Origin: Planctomycetota bacterium
Lineage (GTDB): Bacteria; Planctomycetota; Phycisphaerae; WQYP01
DNA length: 13,221 nt
Direction of reading: 5' to 3'
Assembly (NCBI GenBank): GCA_021805585.1
Contig: JAJZEY010000549.1
Span: forward strand, 1-13,221
Shown: piece by piece, positions 1 through 6,208 of the stretch
How positions within the stretch are numbered: the first letter of the stretch is position 1
Layout: each line of letters begins with the position of its first letter
Made by a program: the position numbers and the translations under genes
The notes under the pieces: model-generated
Seen by the model: the letters and a program-made list of their open reading frames with translations, nothing else
Databases searched by the model: none
Told to the model about the DNA's origin: nothing

Positions 1-157
1 TTTTCCGCGGCCTCTCCCATCGATGGCTTCTATAGGTGCTGATCCATAAACTTCCGCCCAATAAACGTTCGCGAATGTTGGTGGGACGTTTAACCGGCTA
101 TTTTTCCTGTTGCCGGGAAAATTGGCGGCCCCAAATCCGTCGCCGACTTGTTGTTAC

Positions 158-186
158 TTGCCCCAAACCGGTTCCGTGTGTATTTT
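158..186 (+). promoter_or_regulatory. Possible sigma70-type promoter for the 118-aa gene
   Basis: TTGCCC (158-163) and TATTTT (181-186) are separated by 17 bp. This would put the transcription start near 193, about 50 nt before the ATG at 244. The match is partial and judged by eye. The rest of 1-243 shows nothing else that I can support: the frames open there carry no recognisable protein. Confidence 0.3.
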
Positions 187-243
187 CGTTTCAGGCCTTT
201 GTCCGGCGAACGGTCCGGGATGCCTATTTATTGGAGTTTTTCC

Positions 244-600
244 ATGCAGGAATCGCAGAATTCGGCATTTTTGAACGGTACGCAGAAGTGCACAGTGTAT
301 CAGCCCGGCACAAAGGTTCGCGTCACCCAGCAGATCGCCCATCGGTCTCATGTGTATCCGATTGCCATTACCGGGACCGTGATCCGTCAGGAAAGACAGG
401 AGACCGGAAGCTGGTACGCCCGCAATAAAAGCCGACGATTGTGGCTGGACCGGCTTATAATTGAACGAGAAGATGGCGAAAAAGTGGTTCTGAACATGGA
501 CGAATTCACGCACATTGCCGTGTTGGATGGTGACCAGCCAACCCCCGGTTCCGCCCCCATGGTCACGCCCAATATCGACCGGGCCGGTTCGCTGACGTAA
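244..600 (+). CDS. Conserved small protein of unknown function (118 aa)
   Basis: The function is unknown. The start at 244 is chosen over an in-frame upstream ATG at 148 because GGAG (233-236) sits 7 nt before it and because the added 32 residues look non-coding (basic and low in conservation character). The protein is small, soluble and probably beta-rich. Its core carries the motifs VRVTQQI (about residues 20-26), a central G-T-V-I-R stretch, TGSWYAR, LWLDRLII, then an acidic DGEKVVLNMDEF segment, and a Pro-rich tail after residue 100. I recall this pattern (TQQI, then TGSWYAxxK, LWLDRL and a final D-x-x-x-H) from short conserved hypothetical proteins of Planctomycetota, but could not check it. 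There is no signal peptide and no membrane segment. It converges on the methyltransferase gene; the 97 bp between their stop codons has no clear terminator hairpin. It ends in UAA. Confidence 0.75.
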   Translation: MQESQNSAFLNGTQKCTVYQPGTKVRVTQQIAHRSHVYPIAITGTVIRQERQETGSWYARNKSRRLWLDRLIIEREDGEKVVLNMDEFTHIAVLDGDQPTPGSAPMVTPNIDRAGSLT

Positions 601-697
601 CGGTACCAATCCGTTGCCATTCCGTTGTCATTCGCTATGTTCCGCGCTGTTCCTGCTGACGGTTCCACGGCCGCGTTAACAAAGCCATCCGTCGCGG

Positions 698-925
698 TCA
701 AACGCAGGGCTTCACCCCTCCAAAGGCGGCGAAACAGGCATTTTTGTGCAAAATATCCACGCGGCTAAAGCCCGCATCGCTAAGCCGCGCTATTTGCCAC
801 AGCAGCGGGCGCGGAGTGTCTTCTTTTTCAATATAGGCAAATACCGTATCGCGGTAACGCTGCCCTTCGGCACCGCCCCCTTTGGCTTGCGACAGATATT
901 CGCCATACCGCTCCCGCATCAGCGA
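698..925 (-). pseudogene. C-terminal part of class I methyltransferase, beyond an in-frame UAA
   Basis: This is the continuation, in the same reading frame, of the methyltransferase whose main part ends at 926. After the UAA come Ser, Leu, then MRERYGEYL and a stretch containing YRDTVFAYIEKEDTPRPL, LLWQIARL, and a final VDILHKNACFAAFGG, closed by a UGA at 698-700. From memory, these motifs (ERYGxYL, FAYIxxEDTPRPL, LHKNxxFAAFG) are the usual C-terminal substrate-side segment of this small methyltransferase family, where they lie on the same chain as the SAM-binding core. An internal AUG (919) exists, but no good ribosome binding site stands before it, and an isolated 73-residue tail would have no catalytic core. 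It is therefore read as the severed end of one gene rather than as a gene of its own. Read through the stop, the product would be 241 residues. Confidence 0.75.
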
Positions 926-1423
926 TTAAATTGGGCCTTCATGGGAAATCAGATCAAAAATCCAGAAAGATCCGCCCGGCCGCAATGCGCGAAATATGCG
1001 GCTGAACAGGTCGGCCCATTCCGCGTCGTCGCGCAGGTGATGCAGCGTGGAAGCCGCCAGTGCGATATCAAATTCATTTTCCGCCAGGGGGGCCGAAAGC
1101 ATATCCTGCTGCATGGTTCGCACCCGGCCGGTCGTGCGCGGGCTGATGCGTTCCGCCGCGCGGCGCAGCATCGGTTCGCTTAAGTCAATGAGCGTGCAGT
1201 CCAAGGCCGCTAATTTTTCCAGCAATTTCAGCGTGTAATTTCCCGCCCCGCATCCGATGTCCAGCACGCTCCTGGCCTGCGGTGTCGTGCGGGCCGCCGC
1301 CTGTGTGACCAGTTCCATACACAAAGCCGCGTCCATCGTGGCGGTCTGACCGGTTTGAAGATTGCTGAACCGCTCAACCTCCTGATCGAAGCGGGCGCGA
1401 ATTTCATCACGTGTTGATTTCAT
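926..1423 (-). CDS. Class I SAM-dependent methyltransferase, N-terminal part (165 aa), truncated by in-frame UAA
   Basis: This is a predicted cytosolic methyltransferase with a Rossmann-like SAM-binding fold; the substrate is unknown. The start at 1423 is preferred to the longer open frame because GGAG lies 6-7 nt upstream and because the family-like sequence begins here (DEIRARFDQEVERFSNLQTGQ, residues 6-26). Motif I, VLDIGCGAGNY (53-63), binds SAM. An acidic strand-2 end, LIDLSEPML (78-86), follows, then QQDM (105-108), the strand-4 region EFDIALAASTLHHL (117-130), and ALRPGGSFWIFDLI (146-159). The chain stops at residue 166 with UAA (926-928) just after HEGPI, in mid-domain. The missing end is encoded in frame immediately downstream. 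If the stop is real, the product lacks its last third and is probably inactive. The gene lies 116 bp after the transporter on the same strand and seems to have its own promoter. Confidence 0.85.
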   Translation of the reverse strand: MKSTRDEIRARFDQEVERFSNLQTGQTATMDAALCMELVTQAAARTTPQARSVLDIGCGAGNYTLKLLEKLAALDCTLIDLSEPMLRRAAERISPRTTGRVRTMQQDMLSAPLAENEFDIALAASTLHHLRDDAEWADLFSRIFRALRPGGSFWIFDLISHEGPI

Positions 1424-1450
1424 AAAATACTCCGGCTTGTGTTGGTGAAT

Positions 1451-1464
1451 GAAGCAAACGCTTC
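1451..1464. other. Small perfect hairpin upstream of the methyltransferase
   Basis: GAAGC (1451-1455) and GCTTC (1460-1464) form a 5-bp stem with a 4-nt loop. It lies in the 116-bp gap between the transporter stop and the methyltransferase start. No T-run follows on the minus strand, so a terminator role is doubtful. It could sit in the methyltransferase 5' leader. Confidence 0.25.
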
Positions 1465-1514
1465 CTGTTTCGGCAACGCGATATTCCCTCAGGCCCGTGT
1501 TTGCCCGCCATGGC

Positions 1515-1543
1515 ATTGTATGGTTGTGGAATTGGGCCGTCAC
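1515..1543 (-). promoter_or_regulatory. Possible sigma70-type promoter for the methyltransferase
   Basis: On the minus strand, GTGACG (1543-1538) and TACAAT (1520-1515) are separated by 17 bp, matching the -35 and -10 consensus at 4 and 5 of 6 positions. It overlaps the end of the transporter gene and would start a transcript near 1508, giving a leader of about 85 nt before the methyltransferase ATG. The assignment was made by eye. Confidence 0.35.
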
Positions 1544-2586
1544 GTTTCCCGGTGTTCCGGTTCCACCGGCCCCGGTGCGACTGGATCAAAGTCCTCTCCC
1601 ACAATAACTCTTGCCCGCGGGCGGGAAAGGGTTAACACCATGCCCGCCAGCAGAAGGGCCGATCCCAGCAGGAACCAGATGCCCGGAAGCCGATGGTTGA
1701 TCAGTGCTTCCCACACCAGCGTCAGCGGATAGGCCGCGTTGGTGAAGGTCGCCACCCGCGATGGCGGCTGGCGCATCATGGACCAGTTAAAAAGAAAAAA
1801 CACCAGTACCGCGACCACCACGCTTAAATAAAACAACCCCGCCCAGGACGCCCATGAAATATGATTCCATGGGACGGAAAATCCCTGCACACCAACCAGC
1901 GGAATCGAGGCCAGCGTTCCGGCCAGAAACACCCAGAACTGTGTGGCCAGGCTGCCGTAGCGGTCATTGAGCGGCCGCGAAAATACCAGATAGCCCGACC
2001 AGGTCAGCGCCGCCAGAAGCAGCAGCAGATCGCCATGAAAAAAGCGGCCGCGTAATTCCAGGCCGGAGTGAATCAATATCGCCAGAACGCCCGCCGACGC
2101 GAGTACCGCGGCTAGAAACACCCGCAGGCTCCATTGTTCCACACCAATCACGCAAACCATAATCGTTACCAGCACCGGAGTGGTGGCATAAAACATAGCT
2201 GAATGCGACGGATTGGCCAATGCCACACCGCCCCAGAACGCAAACTGGTTGATCGGAACGCAAACCAGCCCCAGCAGCGCCACACGCAAAAAATCGCGGC
2301 GGCCCAGTCGCGGCAGCTTTCGTTTAATCCCCAGAAACACGCCCAGAATAAGGCTGGCGATTGCGAAACGCAGCACGCCACCAAGAATCGGCGGAAATGA
2401 TGCCACCGCCGCCTTAACCGCGATGGGGGTAAAGGATGCCAGCAGCGTAATAAGAAATAGAACGGCAATATCAGCGGGGCGGGCCGCGCCGGACACCGCC
2501 GTACCGACCGATGCCGAACCAGCCGCCCCAGCGTGGACCGGTGCGGCGGGTTGGTTTACAGGAATGTCAGAACGTGTCCAGGCCAA
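1540..2586 (-). CDS. EamA/DMT-family ten-helix membrane transporter (348 aa)
   Basis: This is a predicted inner-membrane permease of the drug/metabolite transporter superfamily (EamA type), which exports or exchanges small metabolites; the substrate cannot be read from the sequence. Ten hydrophobic helices can be followed, from about residue 40 (IAVLFLITLLASF) to the last (IWFLLGSALLLAGMVLTL, about 304-322), in the internal 5+5 repeat typical of the family. Typical features are SFTPIAVKAA in helix 1, the cytoplasmic basic loop GIKRKLPRLGRRD after helix 2, and a short Pro/Glu-rich tail. The N-terminal 38 residues are an Ala/Gly/Pro-rich, non-membrane extension. The best start is the UUG at 2586, because an excellent SD (GGAAGGA) lies 4-5 nt upstream. 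An internal GUG near residue 29 is the alternative. The gene overlaps the end of the PEPCK gene by 20 bp, suggesting translational coupling. It ends in UGA. Confidence 0.85.
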   Translation of the reverse strand: MAWTRSDIPVNQPAAPVHAGAAGSASVGTAVSGAARPADIAVLFLITLLASFTPIAVKAAVASFPPILGGVLRFAIASLILGVFLGIKRKLPRLGRRDFLRVALLGLVCVPINQFAFWGGVALANPSHSAMFYATTPVLVTIMVCVIGVEQWSLRVFLAAVLASAGVLAILIHSGLELRGRFFHGDLLLLLAALTWSGYLVFSRPLNDRYGSLATQFWVFLAGTLASIPLVGVQGFSVPWNHISWASWAGLFYLSVVVAVLVFFLFNWSMMRQPPSRVATFTNAAYPLTLVWEALINHRLPGIWFLLGSALLLAGMVLTLSRPRARVIVGEDFDPVAPGPVEPEHRET

Positions 2587-4750
2587 TCGTTCCTTCCAGA
2601 CTCTTCAGATATTCCGCGGACTCCACGCGGCGCAGTTGGGCCTGCGCCAGGGCGAGCCGCTCTAAAAGTTTCAGATGTTCCGCCGTGCCATCATCTCGTG
2701 ATTGCCGCATGAAGTCGTGCAGGTATTGAATATGTCTTTTATATAAAGCACTGTCACACTTTTGTTTATTGACAAGCCTTTGCCGATACCAGTCGCTTTT
2801 CAGCAGACTTTCCTGCGTGAACATGGCGCGGATTTCCGGGTCGTGCGCGTTTTTGCCGGCATATTCGCCGTGCGCCATAATGTGCAGGAGTGCCTTCAGC
2901 GGCGGACAGGCCAGATGGATGGATCCATCTTCAAAATATTGCAGCGCCACCCGCTGCTGGGTTTCCGCAATGTTCAATACGCCATCCACAAACAGGTCCA
3001 TGTCCTGAAGCTCCGGCTTGAGCATCAGCGAATCGAAAATGCGTGACGGGTTATCGAAAATTCTGCCCAGGAATATGCGCATGAAACGCGCCGTCACCCG
3101 GTAGCCCAGTCGGCTCGCCGGCACATGAACGCCGTTGTGCTGGAAATCCTCCAGTTTTTCCAGATAGCCGCCGCCAATCAGGAACTGCGGGTCGCGTTCC
3201 GCCGGCCCCATGCGGCACCAGAGTTCCGGAATAAGCAAGCTGATGTCATGTCCCATTTTATAGCGCGGGCCGACATGCCCCGCCGCCGTGGAAAAGCCGG
3301 CCAGCCCGGTCAGGATATAACTGACCAGCGCCGCATTCAGGTCCGCGGTGGTCAGCAGCGCGTTGAATGGCCCTTTGGTCAGCGCCCCTTCGGACCCCGC
3401 CCCGGTCGTCGATGGACTTTTGCCGGTCAGGCTGGAAATAAAATCCATGAAAAGTTCCGGCAGTTCCTGATAGTGAATCGGATTGTAAACCGCCAGGGAA
3501 CGGATCGCCGCGACCGCATCCGGCGGATTGTTCCGTCGGCCCAGCAGCACCGCGTCAACCGGAAAACTGACCGGCGTTTCCAATGGAATTGCCCGCGCCA
3601 GCCGATAGGCCATGTTGGCCGCATAGGTGTCCCGCGGATTGGCCAGGTCCGGCCGATATTGCAGATACCGCGGATTTTTGGTTCGCTCGCCATTGACCAT
3701 TCGCGGATGCGCGGACGAAACCACAAATCCCTTGCCCCGGCGAGCCGCGTCTCCCAGCAATTTACGCATCGGCGGAGTGTAGGCATCAAATTCCATCACG
3801 TTGTCCACGATGGTCCGCACACCCTGGGCATCCAGCGGTTCATAGTTGGAAATAAAGTTGTCCGACAGCGCCATATCCGCTTCCGTTTGCCGGTCCAGAC
3901 CGGGAATCACCGCATCATCCGGACGCTGAAACAGCCGCAGTTCACAATTCGTGACCAGTTTCACGCTTGTTCCGCTGGCGGCCAGCGGCTTAACGGACAA
4001 CTGTCCGATGGGTGCCACGGTGGAAGCGGTAATGTCATCTTCCATCTGAACTTTTGCCGCCGGGAAAAAATCCTGTCTGACCTTAAACGTGTTCCAGGCG
4101 CCATTGGGCCGCAGGCCGACGCGCAGGTACGTTCCGGCGGCTTTGCGGTCATCCATTTTCAGTTCATGCCCCGGTTCGCCATTCACAATATCCACGGAAA
4201 AATGGGTCCGCCAGTCGGGTCCCCATTCGGGCTTGTACAATCGCTTGATCAAGAAAACCAGTGCCAGAATATCGCTGGGAATCGTCGAGAGCCAGCGGTT
4301 GTAGTCGTCGGTATATTCATTGGACGGCGTGAGCATTTTAATTACGCTTCCCAGGGATCGGGTGGCACCTAAAATGGGGCGGCTCGGCGTGTGGGCATAA
4401 TGAACCGGCTCGTGCCCCGACTTCCAGCGAATGGAATGGTCTTTATCCAGAATAGCCTGCACCCCGTCCAGGTCGTGCGTCAGATTCGCCACATAGATTG
4501 GGCCGAAAATCATATAATCGGAAATGCTTTTACTGATTTCGCTTTTTCCGCCGCCGCTGACAGTGCACGGCTTGTGGCAGAAAACACCGCGCGCCGCGGT
4601 TACCACAATCCGGAATCGGTTAGATCCCGGATGTTTGTGTACAAACAGCTTCTGGCCCGAAGGGGTCAGATAAAGCTTGTCCGCCAGCAGCGGCAGCGAG
4701 CGGGGTTTTTCATCCAGGTCCCAGATAATGCGTGTGGTATGCAGGTCCAT
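2567..4750 (-). CDS. Probable PPi-type phosphoenolpyruvate carboxykinase, C-terminal portion (727 aa)
   Basis: This is read as the C-terminal two thirds of a pyrophosphate-dependent PEP carboxykinase, which interconverts oxaloacetate plus PPi with PEP, CO2 and Pi in the cytosol. A glycine-rich kinase-type loop, VSGGGKSE (residues 64-71, K69), follows FCHKPCTV and is the likely phosphate-binding loop. Next come YMIFGPIYVANLTHD (about 79-93), PLDAQGVRTIVDNVMEFDAYTPPM in the middle, a run near ELPELFMDFISSLTGKSPST, GHDISLLIPELWCRM, LRPELQ-like KPELQDMD and ALLHIMAHGEYAGK near the end. I recall this overall pattern from PPi-PEPCK proteins of roughly 1,100-1,200 residues, which are single chains. 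Here the N-terminal lobe is a separate ORF upstream in the same frame, 27 nt away. No SD precedes AUG 4750, and the codons just before it read IIYIPENAH in frame, so translation as an independent protein is doubtful. It ends in UGA and overlaps the transporter start. Confidence 0.75.
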   Translation of the reverse strand: MDLHTTRIIWDLDEKPRSLPLLADKLYLTPSGQKLFVHKHPGSNRFRIVVTAARGVFCHKPCTVSGGGKSEISKSISDYMIFGPIYVANLTHDLDGVQAILDKDHSIRWKSGHEPVHYAHTPSRPILGATRSLGSVIKMLTPSNEYTDDYNRWLSTIPSDILALVFLIKRLYKPEWGPDWRTHFSVDIVNGEPGHELKMDDRKAAGTYLRVGLRPNGAWNTFKVRQDFFPAAKVQMEDDITASTVAPIGQLSVKPLAASGTSVKLVTNCELRLFQRPDDAVIPGLDRQTEADMALSDNFISNYEPLDAQGVRTIVDNVMEFDAYTPPMRKLLGDAARRGKGFVVSSAHPRMVNGERTKNPRYLQYRPDLANPRDTYAANMAYRLARAIPLETPVSFPVDAVLLGRRNNPPDAVAAIRSLAVYNPIHYQELPELFMDFISSLTGKSPSTTGAGSEGALTKGPFNALLTTADLNAALVSYILTGLAGFSTAAGHVGPRYKMGHDISLLIPELWCRMGPAERDPQFLIGGGYLEKLEDFQHNGVHVPASRLGYRVTARFMRIFLGRIFDNPSRIFDSLMLKPELQDMDLFVDGVLNIAETQQRVALQYFEDGSIHLACPPLKALLHIMAHGEYAGKNAHDPEIRAMFTQESLLKSDWYRQRLVNKQKCDSALYKRHIQYLHDFMRQSRDDGTAEHLKLLERLALAQAQLRRVESAEYLKSLEGTIGLDTF

Positions 4751-4777
4751 GTGTGCGTTTTCAGGAATATAAATAAT

Positions 4778-6016
4778 TTACGGAAACTGCCGATCCACAC
4801 CATAACCGTCCGGATGAATATCCATCAGCGGGCCGTATTCTTTGGCCACATTGGCGAAGGTTCGTCCGTTCCAATATTTTTCGTGCGGAGTGAATTCCGT
4901 GCCCAGGCTGTAACTTGGAAACGCCACCGCGCCGCCGGCATGTTCTTCTTCCGCATTTCCCAGCAAATTGGCGGCAAAACTGATCTGGGTTTTGACTTCC
5001 TTTTTGCAATATCCGAAATAGTTGTCCGCAATTATCGTTACCATGACCCCCTGCGGTCCGCGGCAGGTCAGTTTAAATGCTGACCCGCCGTTGTAATATT
5101 CTTCCGGCTTTTTCCAGCACATGCCATCACGCTGCTGACGCGGCGTCGCGGAATCCCATGCGGGCAGGCCCAATTCCTTTTTGGTTATTTTCGTCAGGTG
5201 GGGGGCTAAAATGACGCAGCCGGTATGCCCTGTCCAGTGGGCTACATCCAGGCCGGCGTCATTTTCCGGCAGAACCGGGTCGCCGGCATTGCCGAAAATG
5301 GTTTCCACAAAATCCAGATTGCTGACCAGCGAACCGGGTGCGAAAAAATGAATTTCCATTGTCTTTTGCGGGTTTAAGCCGAAAACTTCCGGCACGACAA
5401 TCGGCCGCAGCATAAGGGTGCAAAAAATTCCGGCCGCCCGTCCGCCTTTGGATGTGTAGGGCAGCGTCAGCAAGTCCGCCGGAGGATTTACCGCATGTTC
5501 AAAAAGGTGTGCGTAAACCAGTGGGGGCACCGCGATTTTGTCCGCTGGAACCGGCAGGCCGCAGTCCGCAATATGGAATGTTCCTTGTGTCGTGCGGCGG
5601 TCGTTGGCGGGGTTATGCAAAACGCCGTTGGCCACCCGATAGGAATTCAGCAGCGGACTGGCAAAATAGTCCTCTCCCCGGGGAAGCGAAAGTTCCCGCG
5701 CCACCCCGGCGCGATGCAGACTCAGGCAGCGGTCGGGCAGCCGGAGGGGTGCCTTTGCGCCGTGGGGGCCCAGCATGTCATTTAAAAATGCTTCAATCCG
5801 CCGGTCTATAGGGCAGCGGTAGTCTTTCAGGAGGCGGTTCTTCTGCTGAAAATTCGCCAGCAGGCCGGAGGCAATATCGTCAAGCTCCGCCCCCAGCGCA
5901 TCGCTGTTGTCCGTCGGCAGGCCCAGTGCTTTAAGCCGCAGATGAATATAACGGTGGATGGCCGCATGGTTTTCCGTTGTACTTGGATCGGGGGTCGGCA
6001 AATGGGTCTGTATCAT
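4778..6016 (-). CDS. Probable PPi-type phosphoenolpyruvate carboxykinase, N-terminal portion (412 aa), ended by in-frame UAA
   Basis: This is read as the N-terminal lobe of the same pyrophosphate-type PEP carboxykinase. It opens with a helical region around AAIHRYIHLRLKALGLPT (residues 18-35). Further on are LSLHRAGVARELSLPRGED (about 99-117), a Lys/Gly-rich TSKGGRAAGIFCTLMLRP, the segment MCWKKPEEYYNGGSAFKLT, and the highly basic YFGYCKKEVKTQISFAANL (about 333-351, with K338, K339 and K342). Then comes EEEHAGGAVAFPSYSLG. The basic segment is a good candidate for part of the anion or substrate site, but this is inference. The ORF ends in UAA (4780-4778) after DRQFP; the frame stays open through nine codons into the 727-aa ORF. 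Total length across the stop would be 1149 residues. The start at 6016 fits the family-like opening; only a weak AGG lies upstream. A plausible promoter stands at 6078-6106. GTP- and ATP-type PEPCK are less likely given the length and loop sequence. Confidence 0.75.
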   Translation of the reverse strand: MIQTHLPTPDPSTTENHAAIHRYIHLRLKALGLPTDNSDALGAELDDIASGLLANFQQKNRLLKDYRCPIDRRIEAFLNDMLGPHGAKAPLRLPDRCLSLHRAGVARELSLPRGEDYFASPLLNSYRVANGVLHNPANDRRTTQGTFHIADCGLPVPADKIAVPPLVYAHLFEHAVNPPADLLTLPYTSKGGRAAGIFCTLMLRPIVVPEVFGLNPQKTMEIHFFAPGSLVSNLDFVETIFGNAGDPVLPENDAGLDVAHWTGHTGCVILAPHLTKITKKELGLPAWDSATPRQQRDGMCWKKPEEYYNGGSAFKLTCRGPQGVMVTIIADNYFGYCKKEVKTQISFAANLLGNAEEEHAGGAVAFPSYSLGTEFTPHEKYWNGRTFANVAKEYGPLMDIHPDGYGVDRQFP

Positions 6017-6077
6017 GGTGGCTACCTGTTTGGAGTTCCCTCTGCTTCATTTTAATTCAACCTCTTGCCGCCAATGA

Positions 6078-6106
6078 AATATAGCCGCTGAACCCGGCCG
6101 GCTCAA
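6078..6106 (-). promoter_or_regulatory. Probable sigma70-type promoter for the PEPCK-transporter unit
   Basis: On the minus strand, TTGAGC (6106-6101) and TATATT (6083-6078) are separated by 17 bp, matching -35 and -10 at 4-5 of 6 positions each. The start would be near 6071, leaving a leader of about 55 nt before the PEPCK AUG at 6016. The remaining part of the 192-bp gap (6107-6208) shows no convincing terminator for the gene upstream; only a weak CCGAC/GTCGG stem (6145-6164) without a T-run is visible. Confidence 0.45.
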
Positions 6107-6208
6107 GATATCCGTTTCCGCACGTGGCCAGAAGGGCATCATCGCCGACAGCCCAGGCCGTCGGAATCAGGCGTTTGCCGGAATGTGCGTTAGCCGGAGA
6201 CGCGTGAA

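Noticed and set aside
3125..4372. Long plus-strand open frame (415 codons) opposite the PEPCK C-part
   Set aside because: It is antisense to a gene with recognisable motifs; its translation is rich in Arg, His, Gln and Ile with no domain pattern, as expected for the shadow of a GC-rich gene.
698..6016. Reassignment of UAA to a sense codon in this genome
   Set aside because: UAA is absent from the 965 codons of alaS and from the other long genes, it closes the 118-aa gene where readthrough would run antisense into the methyltransferase, and both release factors read UAA. Kept only as a question under findings.
6060..6208. Minus-strand open stretch of about 45-50 codons (…GKRLIPTAWAVGDDALLATC…) in the gap before PEPCK
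   Set aside because: It has no ATG start and no SD, contains the predicted promoter, and is bounded by UGA at both ends; probably chance. It could be a gene remnant, but I recognise no family.
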